Position numbers and translations under genes: made by a program
Shown: positions 1 through 11,131 of the stretch, piece after piece
How the letters are laid out: every line of letters starts with the position of its first letter
How positions within the stretch are numbered: position 1 is the first letter of the stretch
Origin: Ochrobactrum sp. Q0168
GTDB taxonomy: Bacteria; Pseudomonadota; Alphaproteobacteria; Rhizobiales; Rhizobiaceae
Assembly (NCBI RefSeq): GCF_016427605.1
Contig: NZ_JAELXQ010000004.1
Location: 1 to 64,000, forward strand
Length of the DNA: 64,000 nucleotides
Direction: 5' to 3'
Notes under the pieces: generated by a model
What the model saw: only the letters and a program-made list of their open reading frames with translations
Databases searched by the model: none
Told to the model about the DNA's origin: nothing

Positions 1-48
1 GCGATAATCGCTCAAAATACCCAACCGGTTATAAATTAAACACCCTGG

Positions 49-125
<77 letters not shown>

Positions 126-135
126 AAATCAATAC

Positions 136-165
136 AAAAGCCCCGCATCAAAATGCGGGGCTTTT
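136..165 (+). terminator. Rho-independent terminator of tRNA-fMet
   Basis: Perfect 13-bp inverted repeat (arms AAAAGCCCCGCAT and ATGCGGGGCTTTT) around a CAAA loop, ending in a T-run, 10 nt after the tRNA. It can also work for the LysR gene converging from the right. Confidence 0.9.
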
Positions 166-228
166 GGCGTTTAAGCGCCGCCAATAAAGTGGGCGTCGAA
201 GGGACACGTATTCAAAAACTCGTGCCAC

Positions 229-1134
229 CTAGCAGATTGTCGAAACCTCCACGATGAGCCAGTCGCGGAAGAGCTGCAATGCCGCGTTGGATGCAATGCT
301 CTCATGGCTGCAAATGAACTTGTAGGATTCTTTAGGCTGGAAGTATTTCTCGGAAACGATGCCCAGACTGCCGCGCTGTATATCTGCCTCGAGAAGTGGA
401 CGATGAGAAAAACCAATGCCCTGTCCTGAGCGCGCTGCTGCAAGGAGCGTGTGCTGGTCATCGAAAAACAGGTTCGAATTCGCGGCTATGTCGCCAAGAC
501 CGTGTTGCGCGATCCAGCGCTTCCAATCGCTCATGTCGCGGTAATGCAGGCGCGGAATGTCCGGATTTGTGAGGAGGTCCTCGGGGTTTGCGACGCCTTC
601 GAGAAGTGCTGGACCGCAAACGGGCACCAGCTTTTCTGTCAACAGGTCGATGCTGTAAGAGCCGATAGGTGCGTTCAGACAATATTTGATCTGCGCGTCT
701 TCCCTGTCATGCGCAATAGAATCGATGTCGAGATTATTCAGATGCAGCTGGATGCCGGGGTTCTGTTTCAGGAATCCCGCAATGCGGCTCGCGATCACTT
801 CCATCGAGAAGAAAGGCCCGGCGCGGACGCGGAGAATCTGGGCCCTGTTGTCAGGGCTTATGAGGGTTGTCACAGCGCCGATTTCATCGAAGGCGCGTCC
901 GCAGACCTCAGCCAGCAGCGCACCTTCCGAAGTAACTGTGACGCCGCGCGGGCCGCGAATAAGCAACTGACAACCCAAGGCCTGTTCCAGGAGCTTGACC
1001 TGATGGCTGACTGCGCCCTGGCTGACTGCAAGCTCTTCCGCTGCGGCGGTAAAGCTCTGGCAATGTGCCACCGCTTCAAAAGCCCGCAAAGCCTTCAAGC
1101 TTGGAAGTCTTCTTCGCCCGCTCCGTAAATTCAT
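229..1134 (-). CDS. LysR-family transcriptional regulator (GcvA-like)
   Basis: 301 aa from the ATG at 1134; an upstream in-frame start at 1197 would add 21 residues of non-conserved sequence. The N-terminal winged helix-turn-helix (about residues 10-70) contains LKALRAFEAVAHCQSFTAAA and SQGAVSHQVKLLE, typical of the GcvA branch. A periplasmic-binding-like effector domain follows (about 90-295). It is divergent from the amino-acid binding protein at 1318, so it may control that gene. No effector can be named from sequence. Confidence 0.9.
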   Translation of the reverse strand: MNLRSGRRRLPSLKALRAFEAVAHCQSFTAAAEELAVSQGAVSHQVKLLEQALGCQLLIRGPRGVTVTSEGALLAEVCGRAFDEIGAVTTLISPDNRAQILRVRAGPFFSMEVIASRIAGFLKQNPGIQLHLNNLDIDSIAHDREDAQIKYCLNAPIGSYSIDLLTEKLVPVCGPALLEGVANPEDLLTNPDIPRLHYRDMSDWKRWIAQHGLGDIAANSNLFFDDQHTLLAAARSGQGIGFSHRPLLEADIQRGSLGIVSEKYFQPKESYKFICSHESIASNAALQLFRDWLIVEVSTIC

Positions 1135-1317
1135 CTTCTCATGAATTTTTCTAATAGTGTTGAATAGTTCTTTTGCATTGATCGACCGCCAGCACAAGCA
1201 TAATCGTCAATCAATAAAGCTGCCCAAGGAATTATTCCCACTGGCTGACGATCTTAGATGACGTTGATCGTCGTTGGTTGGCATTGCCGGCAAGGGCCAA
1301 TAACAGGAGATCGGAAC

Positions 1318-2112
1318 ATGCATAAGCAAATCAAAATGGGAATGATTGCCGCGGCTATTGCCGTGCTCGGTGCTTTTCCTACCCATGCCGAGGAAATCCG
1401 CATGGGAGCCGAGGGCGCTTATGCGCCGTTCAATTATCTCGATCCCAACGGCAAGCTGAAAGGCTTCGATATCGATGTCGGTGATGCGATCTGCGAAAAG
1501 CTGAAAGCGGATTGCGTGTGGAGCGCCAACGAATGGAGCGGTATCATCCCTGCGCTGCAGGCGAAAAAATTCGATGTCATGGCCTCGTCCATGGCCATCA
1601 CTGAATCGCGCATGAAGCAGGTCAACTTCTCGGATCCTTATTACTACAACACCATGCGGTTTGTGGCGTTGAAGGAGCTTGGCCTGAAGGACGTGACGCC
1701 CGAAAGCGCCAAGGGCAAGGTGATCGGCACGCAGACCGGCTCCATCGCGGTTGATGTTTTGCAGCGCTTTTTCCCGGATAATGAAGTGAAGCTCTATCCG
1801 ACGCTGGAAGAAGCTTTTCTCGACATTGAAAACGGCCGCGTGGACCTCGTGCTTGAATCCAAGTTTGCACTCAGCGATTGGATCTCGAAAGGTGCGAGCT
1901 GCTGCGAGTTCGTCGGCAACGAGTTCCTGCTGGATGGCACATTGGGTGCTGGCATGGCCTTCCGCAAGGACGATGAAGAACTGCGCGCGCGCGTCAACAA
2001 GGCGCTGGAAGAAATCATCCAGGACGGCACCTACGACAAGATCCGCGCCAAGTATTTCGACTTCGACATTCGAGAAAAGCCGAAATTCGCCAGCGAGATT
2101 TTCGCAAAATAA
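1318..2112 (+). CDS. Amino-acid ABC transporter periplasmic binding protein (ArgT/HisJ-like)
   Basis: 264 aa. The start at 1318 is chosen because AGGAGAT precedes it and the protein then opens with a signal peptide (KQIKMGMIAAAIAVLGAFPT, cleavage after THA). The mature part has the SBP_bac_3 hallmarks GAEGAYAPFNY, GFDIDVGDAICEKL and DVMASSMAITESRMKQVNFS, as in lysine/arginine/ornithine/histidine binding proteins. No permease or ATPase gene follows, so it is an orphan binding protein that must dock to a transporter elsewhere. It precedes the M81/NSAR/GNAT genes and could supply an amino acid to them (inference). Confidence 0.9.
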   Translation: MHKQIKMGMIAAAIAVLGAFPTHAEEIRMGAEGAYAPFNYLDPNGKLKGFDIDVGDAICEKLKADCVWSANEWSGIIPALQAKKFDVMASSMAITESRMKQVNFSDPYYYNTMRFVALKELGLKDVTPESAKGKVIGTQTGSIAVDVLQRFFPDNEVKLYPTLEEAFLDIENGRVDLVLESKFALSDWISKGASCCEFVGNEFLLDGTLGAGMAFRKDDEELRARVNKALEEIIQDGTYDKIRAKYFDFDIREKPKFASEIFAK

Positions 2113-2249
2113 TTCGTTCCGAATGGGCGCCTGATCTGAAGCACCACATCAGATCAGGTGCCCGCCTTGTGCCATGCGCAAGGTTCCGGCGGTTCAATCA
2201 GGCTTCAGCTGTTTCATTCTCGACCAATCCAGACTGGTCTTCGCCGACA

Positions 2250-2354
2250 TAGAGCATTTCCAGCAAAAGTGCCTAGCGGTTTTGCGTAGGATAATGCGTA
2301 AAAACAAATAGATAGAGCGGTTCCACGATTCCGTTTTAACCGGAACCGCTCTAA
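2250..2354. repeat. Bru-RS-like palindromic repeat, copy A
   Basis: About 105 bp bounded by TAGAGC...GCTCTA. The right part folds as GAGCGGTTCC...GGAACCGCTC and the left part holds AGAGCATTTCCAGCAAAAGT. Near-identical copies lie at 3920 and 49816, with inverted or diverged copies at 28029, 55147 and 62968. The size and inverted-repeat form match what I recall of the Brucella Bru-RS elements. It ends 13 nt before the GTG of the M81 peptidase gene, so it forms that gene's 5' leader. Confidence 0.85.
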
Positions 2355-2367
2355 GAAAGGTGGACCC

Positions 2368-3861
2368 GTGTCCTATCGCGTTGCGATCATCGAACTCATC
2401 AATGAAAGTAATACCTTCACGCTCAATCGCACGAGCATCAGCGATTTCCACGCGTCCCACTATTTCAAGAGTGATGAGATCCCGGCCAATTTCCTTGGCA
2501 CGGGTTCGGAGGTCGGCGGCGCGATAAAGGTCGCGGACGAGAAGGGGTGGGCGCCTGTCTATATCACCGCCGCCCATGCGGAACCGAACGGCACGGTGCT
2601 GGAAAGCGCGCGTCTGGAAATCACCAATGAGTGCCTGCGGCGGTTGAAGGAGGCCGGACCGTTCGACGGACTATTCGTTGCCCTGCACGGCGCAATGGTG
2701 ACGGAAACGGATCAGGACGGCGACAGCCAGTTCCTGCGCGAAATCCGCTCGGTGGTTGGGTATGATGTGCCGATTGCCATTACGCTCGATCTTCATGCGA
2801 ATATTTTTGACGAACTGGCCGATCTGGCGCAGATCGCCGTTTCATTCCGAACCTATCCGCATGTCGATATGAACGAGGTTGGCGTTGAGGCCTGTTCGCT
2901 GCTGGACCGGGCGATGGGAGGTGAAATCGCACCTGCTCTCGCCATCGCGCGTCCGCCGATGCTGCTTGGTTGCGACGACGGTCGCACGACGGATAACGGC
3001 CCGATGTGCCGTCTGCTTGAAAGCGCGGCGCGTGAGATGCAGCAGCCCGGCATCCTGAATGTCGCGATCAATGCCGGTTTCACCGATGCAGATGTTTGGG
3101 CGGCGGGCCCAAGCGTCATCGTCACCTTTGATGCGAAAAGCGTTGAACGGCAGGCCGCTTTCGATGTCGCGGGCAAGATGTGCGATGAAATCTGGGCCTA
3201 TAAGGATCAGTGGACGCAGCCATTGCCTCTCGATGATTGCATCGTGCGATTGAAAGAGGCGCGCGGTGCTAAGGGCACGATAGTCGTTGCGGACTTCTCC
3301 GATAATCCCGGGTCTGGCGCCTATAGCGATTGCACTGCGCTGATTGCGGCGATGCTGGACGCCGGTGTGACCAATGCCGCCGCGGGCGCGTTGCTCGACC
3401 CGGAAGCGGTGGCCGAGATTGCAGCCAAGGCGGTGGGTGAGACCGTCACGGTGACGATTGGCGGCAAGTCCGATCCATCGGTCGGCGGCGGTCCGCTGAC
3501 GGTGACGGGGCGTGTCATGGCGATCAGCGATGGCAGTTTTGTTTTCGAAGGCCCGATGTTTACGGGCCTGCCCGGAACGACCGGAAAATCCGTGTGCCTG
3601 CGCGTAGAGGGGATCGACATCATGATCGTTTCCGAACGGATGCAGATGCTTGATCAGAACATTTTTCGGGTTGTCGGTATCGAGCCGAAGGAAAAGGCAA
3701 TTGTTGCGGTCAAGTCGATGCAGCATTTCAAGGGGGCTTTCGGTCCGATTGCAACGCAGATCATCGTGACCGATGCAGGCGGTTTGAGTTCTCCGGATTT
3801 GTCGAGACGCACCTATTCGCGCCTGCGGCGTCCGGTTTTCCCGTTGGATGCGCTCGACTGA
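2368..3861 (+). CDS. M81 family metallopeptidase (MlrC/microcystinase-C-like)
   Basis: 497 aa, GTG start with AAGAAAGGTGG upstream. The two-domain M81/MlrC layout is visible: an N-terminal DUF1485-type domain with ALHGAMVTETDQDGD and TLDLHANIFDELADL (about residues 105-155), and a C-terminal MlrC domain ending near residue 480. The family contains zinc peptidases; MlrC cleaves linear peptide products of microcystin, but most members have no known substrate. No signal peptide is seen, so it is probably cytoplasmic. With the NSAR-like and GNAT genes downstream it may act as the amidohydrolase step of an N-acyl-amino-acid pathway (inference). Confidence 0.88.
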   Translation: MSYRVAIIELINESNTFTLNRTSISDFHASHYFKSDEIPANFLGTGSEVGGAIKVADEKGWAPVYITAAHAEPNGTVLESARLEITNECLRRLKEAGPFDGLFVALHGAMVTETDQDGDSQFLREIRSVVGYDVPIAITLDLHANIFDELADLAQIAVSFRTYPHVDMNEVGVEACSLLDRAMGGEIAPALAIARPPMLLGCDDGRTTDNGPMCRLLESAAREMQQPGILNVAINAGFTDADVWAAGPSVIVTFDAKSVERQAAFDVAGKMCDEIWAYKDQWTQPLPLDDCIVRLKEARGAKGTIVVADFSDNPGSGAYSDCTALIAAMLDAGVTNAAAGALLDPEAVAEIAAKAVGETVTVTIGGKSDPSVGGGPLTVTGRVMAISDGSFVFEGPMFTGLPGTTGKSVCLRVEGIDIMIVSERMQMLDQNIFRVVGIEPKEKAIVAVKSMQHFKGAFGPIATQIIVTDAGGLSSPDLSRRTYSRLRRPVFPLDALD

Positions 3862-3919
3862 GACCATCAGCGAAAGGCCCAGCTGAATCTGTTGGACTTT
3901 TGGCAGCGAACAGGGAATT

Positions 3920-4022
3920 TAGAGCATTTCCAGCAAAAGTGCGTAGCGGTTTTGCGTAGGATAATGCGTAAAACAAATAGATAGAGCGGTTCCACGATTC
4001 CGTTTTAATCGGAACCGCTCTA
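3920..4022. repeat. Bru-RS-like palindromic repeat, copy B
   Basis: About 103 bp, same orientation as copy A and almost identical, differing by a few substitutions and a one-base shorter A-run. It lies between the M81 gene and the racemase, 50 nt before the racemase start, so two consecutive genes of the same locus each have a copy just upstream. Confidence 0.87.
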
Positions 4023-4072
4023 GAACCGTTTCGATCTGACATTATCAATCATGACCACGGATGGAGTATCCG

Positions 4073-5206
4073 ATGCAGACAGCGCCAATTTTCGCCGGAT
4101 TAAAAATCGAGGCGGCTGAAATACGGGTTATCCGGTTGCCGCTGCTTGTGCCTTTCGTGATCTCCACCGGCACGATGACCGAAAAGGTCATACCGATCCT
4201 CACCCTGAAGGCGGAAGGTCTCGAAGGCTATGCCGAAGGCGTGATGGATCCCTTGCCGGATTATCTGGAAGAAACCATCTCCGGCTCGCTCTCCTTCCTG
4301 CGCGATGTGCTGCTGCCGCAAATCGTCGGAAAACGCTTCAATGGACCGGCTGATCTCGCCGCCATTCTCGATCCGTGGCGCGGGCACAGAATGAGCAAGG
4401 CCGTGGTTGAAATGGCCGTGTGGGACCTGTGGGCGAAAGCGCTGAACCTGCCATTGAGCGTCGCGCTTGGCGGCGTTCGCGATGCCATCGATGTCGGCGT
4501 CAGCCTTGGCATTGCCGATATTCCAACGACGATTGACCGCGTCGCGGCTTCGCTCGACGCTGGTTACAAGCGCGTGAAGCTCAAGATCAAGCGTGGCCAT
4601 GATCTTGCGATGCTGCAAGCCGTGCGCGACCGCTTCCCGGATGCCAAGCTGACCGTTGACGCCAATACGGATTATCGCCTGTCCGACCTGCCGCTTTTGA
4701 AAGCCATGGATGCGTTCGCGCTCGATTATATCGAGCAGCCGCTGGCGTTTGACGACATTACCGATCATGTGCATGTGCAGGAAAAACTGCTGACGGCCAT
4801 CTGTCTGGATGAAAGCATTCGCTCTTCAGTCGATGCGCGTAAGGCGCTCGTTGCACGCGCCTGCCGCGTGATCAACATCAAGGTCGGGCGCGTCGGCGGC
4901 CATAGCGCTTCGCGGGCCATTCATGACGTCTGCGCGGCTTTCGATGTGCCTGTGTGGTGCGGCGGCATGCTGGAAGCAGGCATCGGGCGGGCGCACAATA
5001 TCCATCTCTCGACGCTCGCAAATTTCACCAAGCCGGGGGATACTTCATCCGCCAGCCGCTACTTCCCGCGCGACATCGTCAATGAGCCGCTTGAAGCCGA
5101 GAATGGCCGCATGGCCGTTCCGAAAAACGGTCCGGGTATCGGTGTGACGCTCGACCGCGCCTTCCTCGATACGGTGACGAACCATCGCGAGGAGTTTGCC
5201 GCATGA
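4073..5206 (+). CDS. N-succinylamino acid racemase/OSBS-family enolase-superfamily enzyme
   Basis: 377 aa from the ATG at 4073, which has GGAG six bases upstream; an ATG at 4061 would add four residues. The fold is that of the muconate-lactonizing subgroup. The catalytic KxK is K169/K171 (KLKIK), the Mg ligands are D196 (TVDAN), E221 (IEQP) and D246 (LDES), and the second-strand base is K270 (INIKVGRVGG). The C-terminal signature VWCGGMLEAGIGRAHNI and PGDTSSASRYFPRD is characteristic of the NSAR/OSBS subfamily rather than dipeptide epimerases. No menaquinone genes are present here, so N-acylamino-acid racemization is likelier than o-succinylbenzoate synthesis. It overlaps the GNAT gene by 4 nt. 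Confidence 0.87.
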   Translation: MQTAPIFAGLKIEAAEIRVIRLPLLVPFVISTGTMTEKVIPILTLKAEGLEGYAEGVMDPLPDYLEETISGSLSFLRDVLLPQIVGKRFNGPADLAAILDPWRGHRMSKAVVEMAVWDLWAKALNLPLSVALGGVRDAIDVGVSLGIADIPTTIDRVAASLDAGYKRVKLKIKRGHDLAMLQAVRDRFPDAKLTVDANTDYRLSDLPLLKAMDAFALDYIEQPLAFDDITDHVHVQEKLLTAICLDESIRSSVDARKALVARACRVINIKVGRVGGHSASRAIHDVCAAFDVPVWCGGMLEAGIGRAHNIHLSTLANFTKPGDTSSASRYFPRDIVNEPLEAENGRMAVPKNGPGIGVTLDRAFLDTVTNHREEFAA

Positions 5207-5907
5207 GCGAAATCGTCATCCGCGAACTCGCATCGCTCGCCGAAATGAAGGATTCGGAGACCGTGCAGCGCCTTGTCTGGGGCGACGACGATCCGGTCGA
5301 TGCCTCCGATCTGTTGCTCGCCATCCAGCATGAGGGCGGGCTTGTCGCTGGCGCCTTCGACGGTGAGAAGATGCTGGGTTTCATCTTCGGTTTCCCGAGT
5401 GCGACGCCGGGCATTCAGCATTCTCATCGTCTGGCGGTTCTGCCGGAAGCGCGGGGCCTGAAGCTTGGCGCGCGCATGAAGTGGTTCCAGCGCGACTGGT
5501 GCCTTGCGCGCGGTGTGACGCTCGTGCGCTGGACCTATGATCCCATTCGCGCGGTCAATGCCGGGTTGAATATTGCAAGCCTTGGCGCCACATCCGGCAC
5601 CTATCATATCGACTATTACGGTCCGATGGTCGGCATCAATGCGGGCCTTCCGTCCGATCGTATCGTGGCCGACTGGCAGTTGGACAATCCCCGTGTTGAG
5701 GCCCGTTCCCAAGGGCAGAAGCCGGAGTTTCCTGCCGATATTCGTCGCGTGGAATTCCCCGGTGATATCGATCAGCTGCTTGCGACAGATCCGGCGGCTG
5801 CCATGGCGGCGCGACTGTCGCTGCGGGAGACGTTGCGTTCGGCCTTTGCTGAGGGACAGCGCATAGTCGGCTTCGATCCCAAAACACCAGCCTATCTGCT
5901 GCGCTGA
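5203..5907 (+). CDS. GNAT-family acyltransferase (COG3375-like), NSAR partner
   Basis: 234 aa, ATG overlapping the racemase stop (ATGA), so translationally coupled. The GNAT core includes a beta-strand and acyl-CoA-binding loop around LAVLPEARGLKLGARMKWFQ (residues about 78-97) and WTYDPIRAVNAGLNI. This resembles the COG3375 group, members of which sit next to NSAR genes. In the pathway described in Geobacillus kaustophilus a GNAT enzyme succinylates D-amino acids before racemization by NSAR. By analogy this protein would make the N-acylated substrate; the acyl donor and amino acid are unknown. Confidence 0.82.
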   Translation: MSEIVIRELASLAEMKDSETVQRLVWGDDDPVDASDLLLAIQHEGGLVAGAFDGEKMLGFIFGFPSATPGIQHSHRLAVLPEARGLKLGARMKWFQRDWCLARGVTLVRWTYDPIRAVNAGLNIASLGATSGTYHIDYYGPMVGINAGLPSDRIVADWQLDNPRVEARSQGQKPEFPADIRRVEFPGDIDQLLATDPAAAMAARLSLRETLRSAFAEGQRIVGFDPKTPAYLLR

Positions 5908-5949
5908 AGCCTTGCTTCACGACCGCACAATGCTTTTCGTAATCTCAAA

Positions 5950-5986
5950 AGCCCGCATCCGAGCATCGGTTGCGGGCTGACTTTTT
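5950..5986 (+). terminator. Intrinsic terminator after the GNAT gene
   Basis: AGCCCGCA (5950-5957) pairs with TGCGGGCT (5971-5978), with a small inner CCG/CGG pairing, followed by a T-run. It closes the M81-racemase-GNAT group. Confidence 0.8.
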
Positions 5987-6113
5987 TCCGCAAAGCGCTA
6001 CCTATTGCAGGGAGCGGGCATTCCCCACGCTTGCGACGGTTTTTGAAAGGCAGAGCAAGCGAGCACGTGTATGGTGTCCTCGACGGTTAGCAGGCGGCGA
6101 AAGGAAAAGCGCA

Positions 6114-7379
6114 TTGGCTCAGCATCGCGTAGTGATTGTCGGCGGCGGTTTTGCGGGGTTGCAGCTGGCGAAAGACCTGCAAAGTCCGGATATATCGATC
6201 ACGATGATCGATCGCAGAAACCATCATCTCTTTCAGCCATTGCTCTATCAGGTTGCGACGACTGTGCTTGCCACATCGGAAATCGCATGGCCGATCCGTT
6301 CCGTTTTCCGCAATCGCCAGGAGGTTTCCACGCTGCTGGCTGAAGTGACCGGCGTGGATACCGAGACGCGCAAGGTCCATCTTCGGGATGGGCCCAGCAT
6401 CGACTACGACACGCTCGTGCTCGCGACCGGTGCGCGGCACGCCTATTTCGGACACGACGAGTGGGAGCCCTATGCGCCGGGTCTGAAGACGCTGGAAGAT
6501 GCGACGACCATTCGCCGCCGTCTCCTGCTGGCTTTCGAACAGGCCGAGCTGGAAACCGATCCCGAGCTTCGCAAGGCGTTGCTGACATTCAGCATTATCG
6601 GCGCGGGGCCGACCGGCGTGGAACTGGCGGGGATCATTGCCGAACTGGCCCACCGCACGCTGGTCAAGGAATTCCGCACTATCGATACATCCACAGCGCG
6701 CATTATTCTCATCGAAGCGGGGCCGCGCATTCTGCCGGTTTTCCCGCCATCGCTTTCGGACTATGCGGAGAAGTCGCTGACGAAAATGGGCGTCGAGGTC
6801 AGAACCGGAACGCCCGTCACGGCCTGCGATGCCAGGGGCATTTCCATCGGTGACGAACAGGTCGCGAGCCGCACGGTAATCTGGGCGGCGGGCGTGCAGG
6901 CATCGAAAGCCGCCGAATGGGTGGGCGCCGAACAGGATCGCGCCGGGCGCGCCGTGGTCGAGCCGGACCTGACGGTGAAAGGTCATCCCGAAATCTTCAT
7001 CGTTGGAGATACGGCTCTCGTTAAAACCGCTGATGGCAAGCCGGTTCCGGGCATTGCACCTGCCGCCAAGCAGCAGGGCAAATATGTGGCGAAGGTGATC
7101 AAGGCGCGCTTTGCCAATCGTACGGCGCCCGGTCCCTTCCGTTACAGGCATCTTGGCAATCTGGCCACCATTGGCCCAAGTGCAGCGGTGATCGATTTCG
7201 GCTCGCTGCGGCTCAAGGGCTGGATCGCCTGGTGGATATGGGGGCTTGCCCATATCTATTTTCTCATCGGCACGCGCAGCCGTCTGGCGGTGGCGCTCAG
7301 CTGGCTCTGGGTGTTTATTTCCGGGCAGCATTCGGCACGTCTGATTACGCAGAAAGAAACGCTGAAAGATGAAGCGTGA
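6114..7379 (+). CDS. ndh: Type II NADH:quinone dehydrogenase (NDH-2)
   Basis: 421 aa with a TTG start at 6114, chosen because AAAGGAAAAG precedes it and the FAD-binding motif then begins within ten residues (VVIVGGGFAGLQLAK). An upstream ATG at 5970 would add 48 unconserved residues. A second dinucleotide motif (IIGAGPTGVELAG, about 165) binds NADH, and FIVGDTALV near 305 is the second FAD site. The C-terminus has hydrophobic, Trp-rich segments (GWIAWWIWGLAHIYFL and a following helix) for membrane attachment. It oxidizes NADH and reduces quinone without proton pumping. It appears monocistronic. Confidence 0.92.
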   Translation: MAQHRVVIVGGGFAGLQLAKDLQSPDISITMIDRRNHHLFQPLLYQVATTVLATSEIAWPIRSVFRNRQEVSTLLAEVTGVDTETRKVHLRDGPSIDYDTLVLATGARHAYFGHDEWEPYAPGLKTLEDATTIRRRLLLAFEQAELETDPELRKALLTFSIIGAGPTGVELAGIIAELAHRTLVKEFRTIDTSTARIILIEAGPRILPVFPPSLSDYAEKSLTKMGVEVRTGTPVTACDARGISIGDEQVASRTVIWAAGVQASKAAEWVGAEQDRAGRAVVEPDLTVKGHPEIFIVGDTALVKTADGKPVPGIAPAAKQQGKYVAKVIKARFANRTAPGPFRYRHLGNLATIGPSAAVIDFGSLRLKGWIAWWIWGLAHIYFLIGTRSRLAVALSWLWVFISGQHSARLITQKETLKDEA

Positions 7380-7470
7380 GCTGGAATGCCGCGGCATGTT
7401 CACGCCAACGCGATAGTGAATTCCGTTCGCGCAAGTCCATGATAAGCTGCCTCATTCTTAATGAGGAGAT

Positions 7471-8724
7471 ATGAGAATGCGCTTGATGATGGGAATGCTG
7501 CTGGCGGGTGTCAGCATTTTGGGTGGGGCAAGTTTCGCGCAAGCCGAGGAAAGTGTGGAAGTTCTCCATTACTGGACTTCGGGCGGCGAGGCGGCAGCGC
7601 TCAATCTCCTGAAGGAAAATCTTCAGAAACAGGGTATCGGCTGGGTCGATATGCCGGTTGCCGGTGGTGCGGGTGAGGCCGCAATGACGACCTTGCGCGC
7701 CCGCGTGACGGCGGGCAATCCGCCTGCCGCCGTGCAGATGCAGGGTTTCGACATTCTGGATTGGGCAGAGCAGGGTGTGCTCGGCAATCTGGATGAAGTT
7801 GCCGACAAGGAAGGCTGGGACAAGGTTATCCCGCCTGCCATCCAGCACTTCTCGAAATATGACGGCCATTGGATCGCCGCACCGGTCAATGTGCACTCCA
7901 CCAACTGGGCCTGGTACAACAAGGCTGCGCTCGACAAGGCGGGCGGAAAAGTGCCGCAGAACTGGGATGAACTTGTCGCGCTGCTCGACAAGTTCAAGGA
8001 GCAGGGGATCACGCCGATTGCCCATGGCGGCCAGCCCTGGCAGGAAGCGCTTATCTTCACCAGTGTCGTGATGTCGTTCGGGCCGGATTTCTACAAGAAG
8101 GCGCTGATCGATCTCGATCCGGAAGCCTTGAAGAGCGATACGATGAAGCAGGTCTTCGAGCGGATGACGAAGCTGCGCACTTATGTGGATGACAATTTCT
8201 CGGGACGCGACTGGAATCTCGCCTCGGCCATGGTCATTGATGACAAGGCGGGCGTGCAGTTCATGGGCGATTGGGCCAAGGGCGAATTCACCAGGGCCGG
8301 GAAGAAGCCGGGTGCGGATTTCGTTTGCGGTCGTTTCCCCGGAACGGAAGGTTCCGTGGCCTTCAACGCCGATCAGTTCGCCGTCTTTGAAGTGGGTAAA
8401 GACAAGCGCAAGGCGCAGCTTGCACTCGCAACCGCTGTGGAAGACGTCAACTTCCAGTCGGCCTTCAATGTGGTGAAGGGCTCGGCGCCAGCGCGTACCG
8501 ATGTGCCGACCACGGCATTCGATGAATGCGGACAGAAGGCGATCAAGGATCTGGCCGCGGCCGACAAGAGCGGATCGCTGCTTGGTTCCTTCTCGCAGTC
8601 GCACGCACAGCCGACCGCGATCAAGAATGCGATGTTCGATGTCATCACCCGCCAGTTCAACGGTCAGCTGACGGCGGATCAGGCTGTGGAAGAACTGAGC
8701 GCCGCCATCGACGTGGCGAAGTAA
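7471..8724 (+). CDS. Sugar ABC transporter periplasmic binding protein (GtsA-like)
   Basis: 417 aa, ATG preceded by GAGGAGAT. A second ATG two codons in is also possible. Signal peptide [19 protein letters not shown], cleavage after SFAQA. The mature protein has the SBP family 1 pattern [31 protein letters not shown] and [17 protein letters not shown], as in glucose/mannose binding proteins of alpha- and gammaproteobacteria. No permease or ATPase genes adjoin: a terminator follows 2 nt after the stop and katG lies beyond on the other strand. It must therefore work with transporter subunits encoded elsewhere, or be a relic of a larger locus. Confidence 0.9.
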   Translation: MRMRLMMGMLLAGVSILGGASFAQAEESVEVLHYWTSGGEAAALNLLKENLQKQGIGWVDMPVAGGAGEAAMTTLRARVTAGNPPAAVQMQGFDILDWAEQGVLGNLDEVADKEGWDKVIPPAIQHFSKYDGHWIAAPVNVHSTNWAWYNKAALDKAGGKVPQNWDELVALLDKFKEQGITPIAHGGQPWQEALIFTSVVMSFGPDFYKKALIDLDPEALKSDTMKQVFERMTKLRTYVDDNFSGRDWNLASAMVIDDKAGVQFMGDWAKGEFTRAGKKPGADFVCGRFPGTEGSVAFNADQFAVFEVGKDKRKAQLALATAVEDVNFQSAFNVVKGSAPARTDVPTTAFDECGQKAIKDLAAADKSGSLLGSFSQSHAQPTAIKNAMFDVITRQFNGQLTADQAVEELSAAIDVAK

Positions 8725-8725
8725 A

Positions 8726-8759
8726 AAAAGCCTCCCCCGAACACTCGGGGGAGGCTTTT
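8726..8759. terminator. Bidirectional intrinsic terminator
   Basis: Perfect 15-bp stem (arms AAAAGCCTCCCCCGA and TCGGGGGAGGCTTTT) with an ACAC loop. A-runs and T-runs on both sides let it stop both the sugar-binding-protein gene and the converging katG. Confidence 0.93.
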
Positions 8760-8773
8760 CGTCAGAGCAGTAT

Positions 8774-11131
<2,358 letters not shown>

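Noticed and set aside
2250-2354. Insertion sequence or mobile gene for the 105-bp repeats
   Set aside because: The elements are too short to code for a transposase and none is found in the window; they are non-autonomous palindromes at most.
6087-7403. A 438-codon minus-strand frame opposite ndh
   Set aside because: Shadow of a well-supported ndh; His/Arg-rich translation with no motif.
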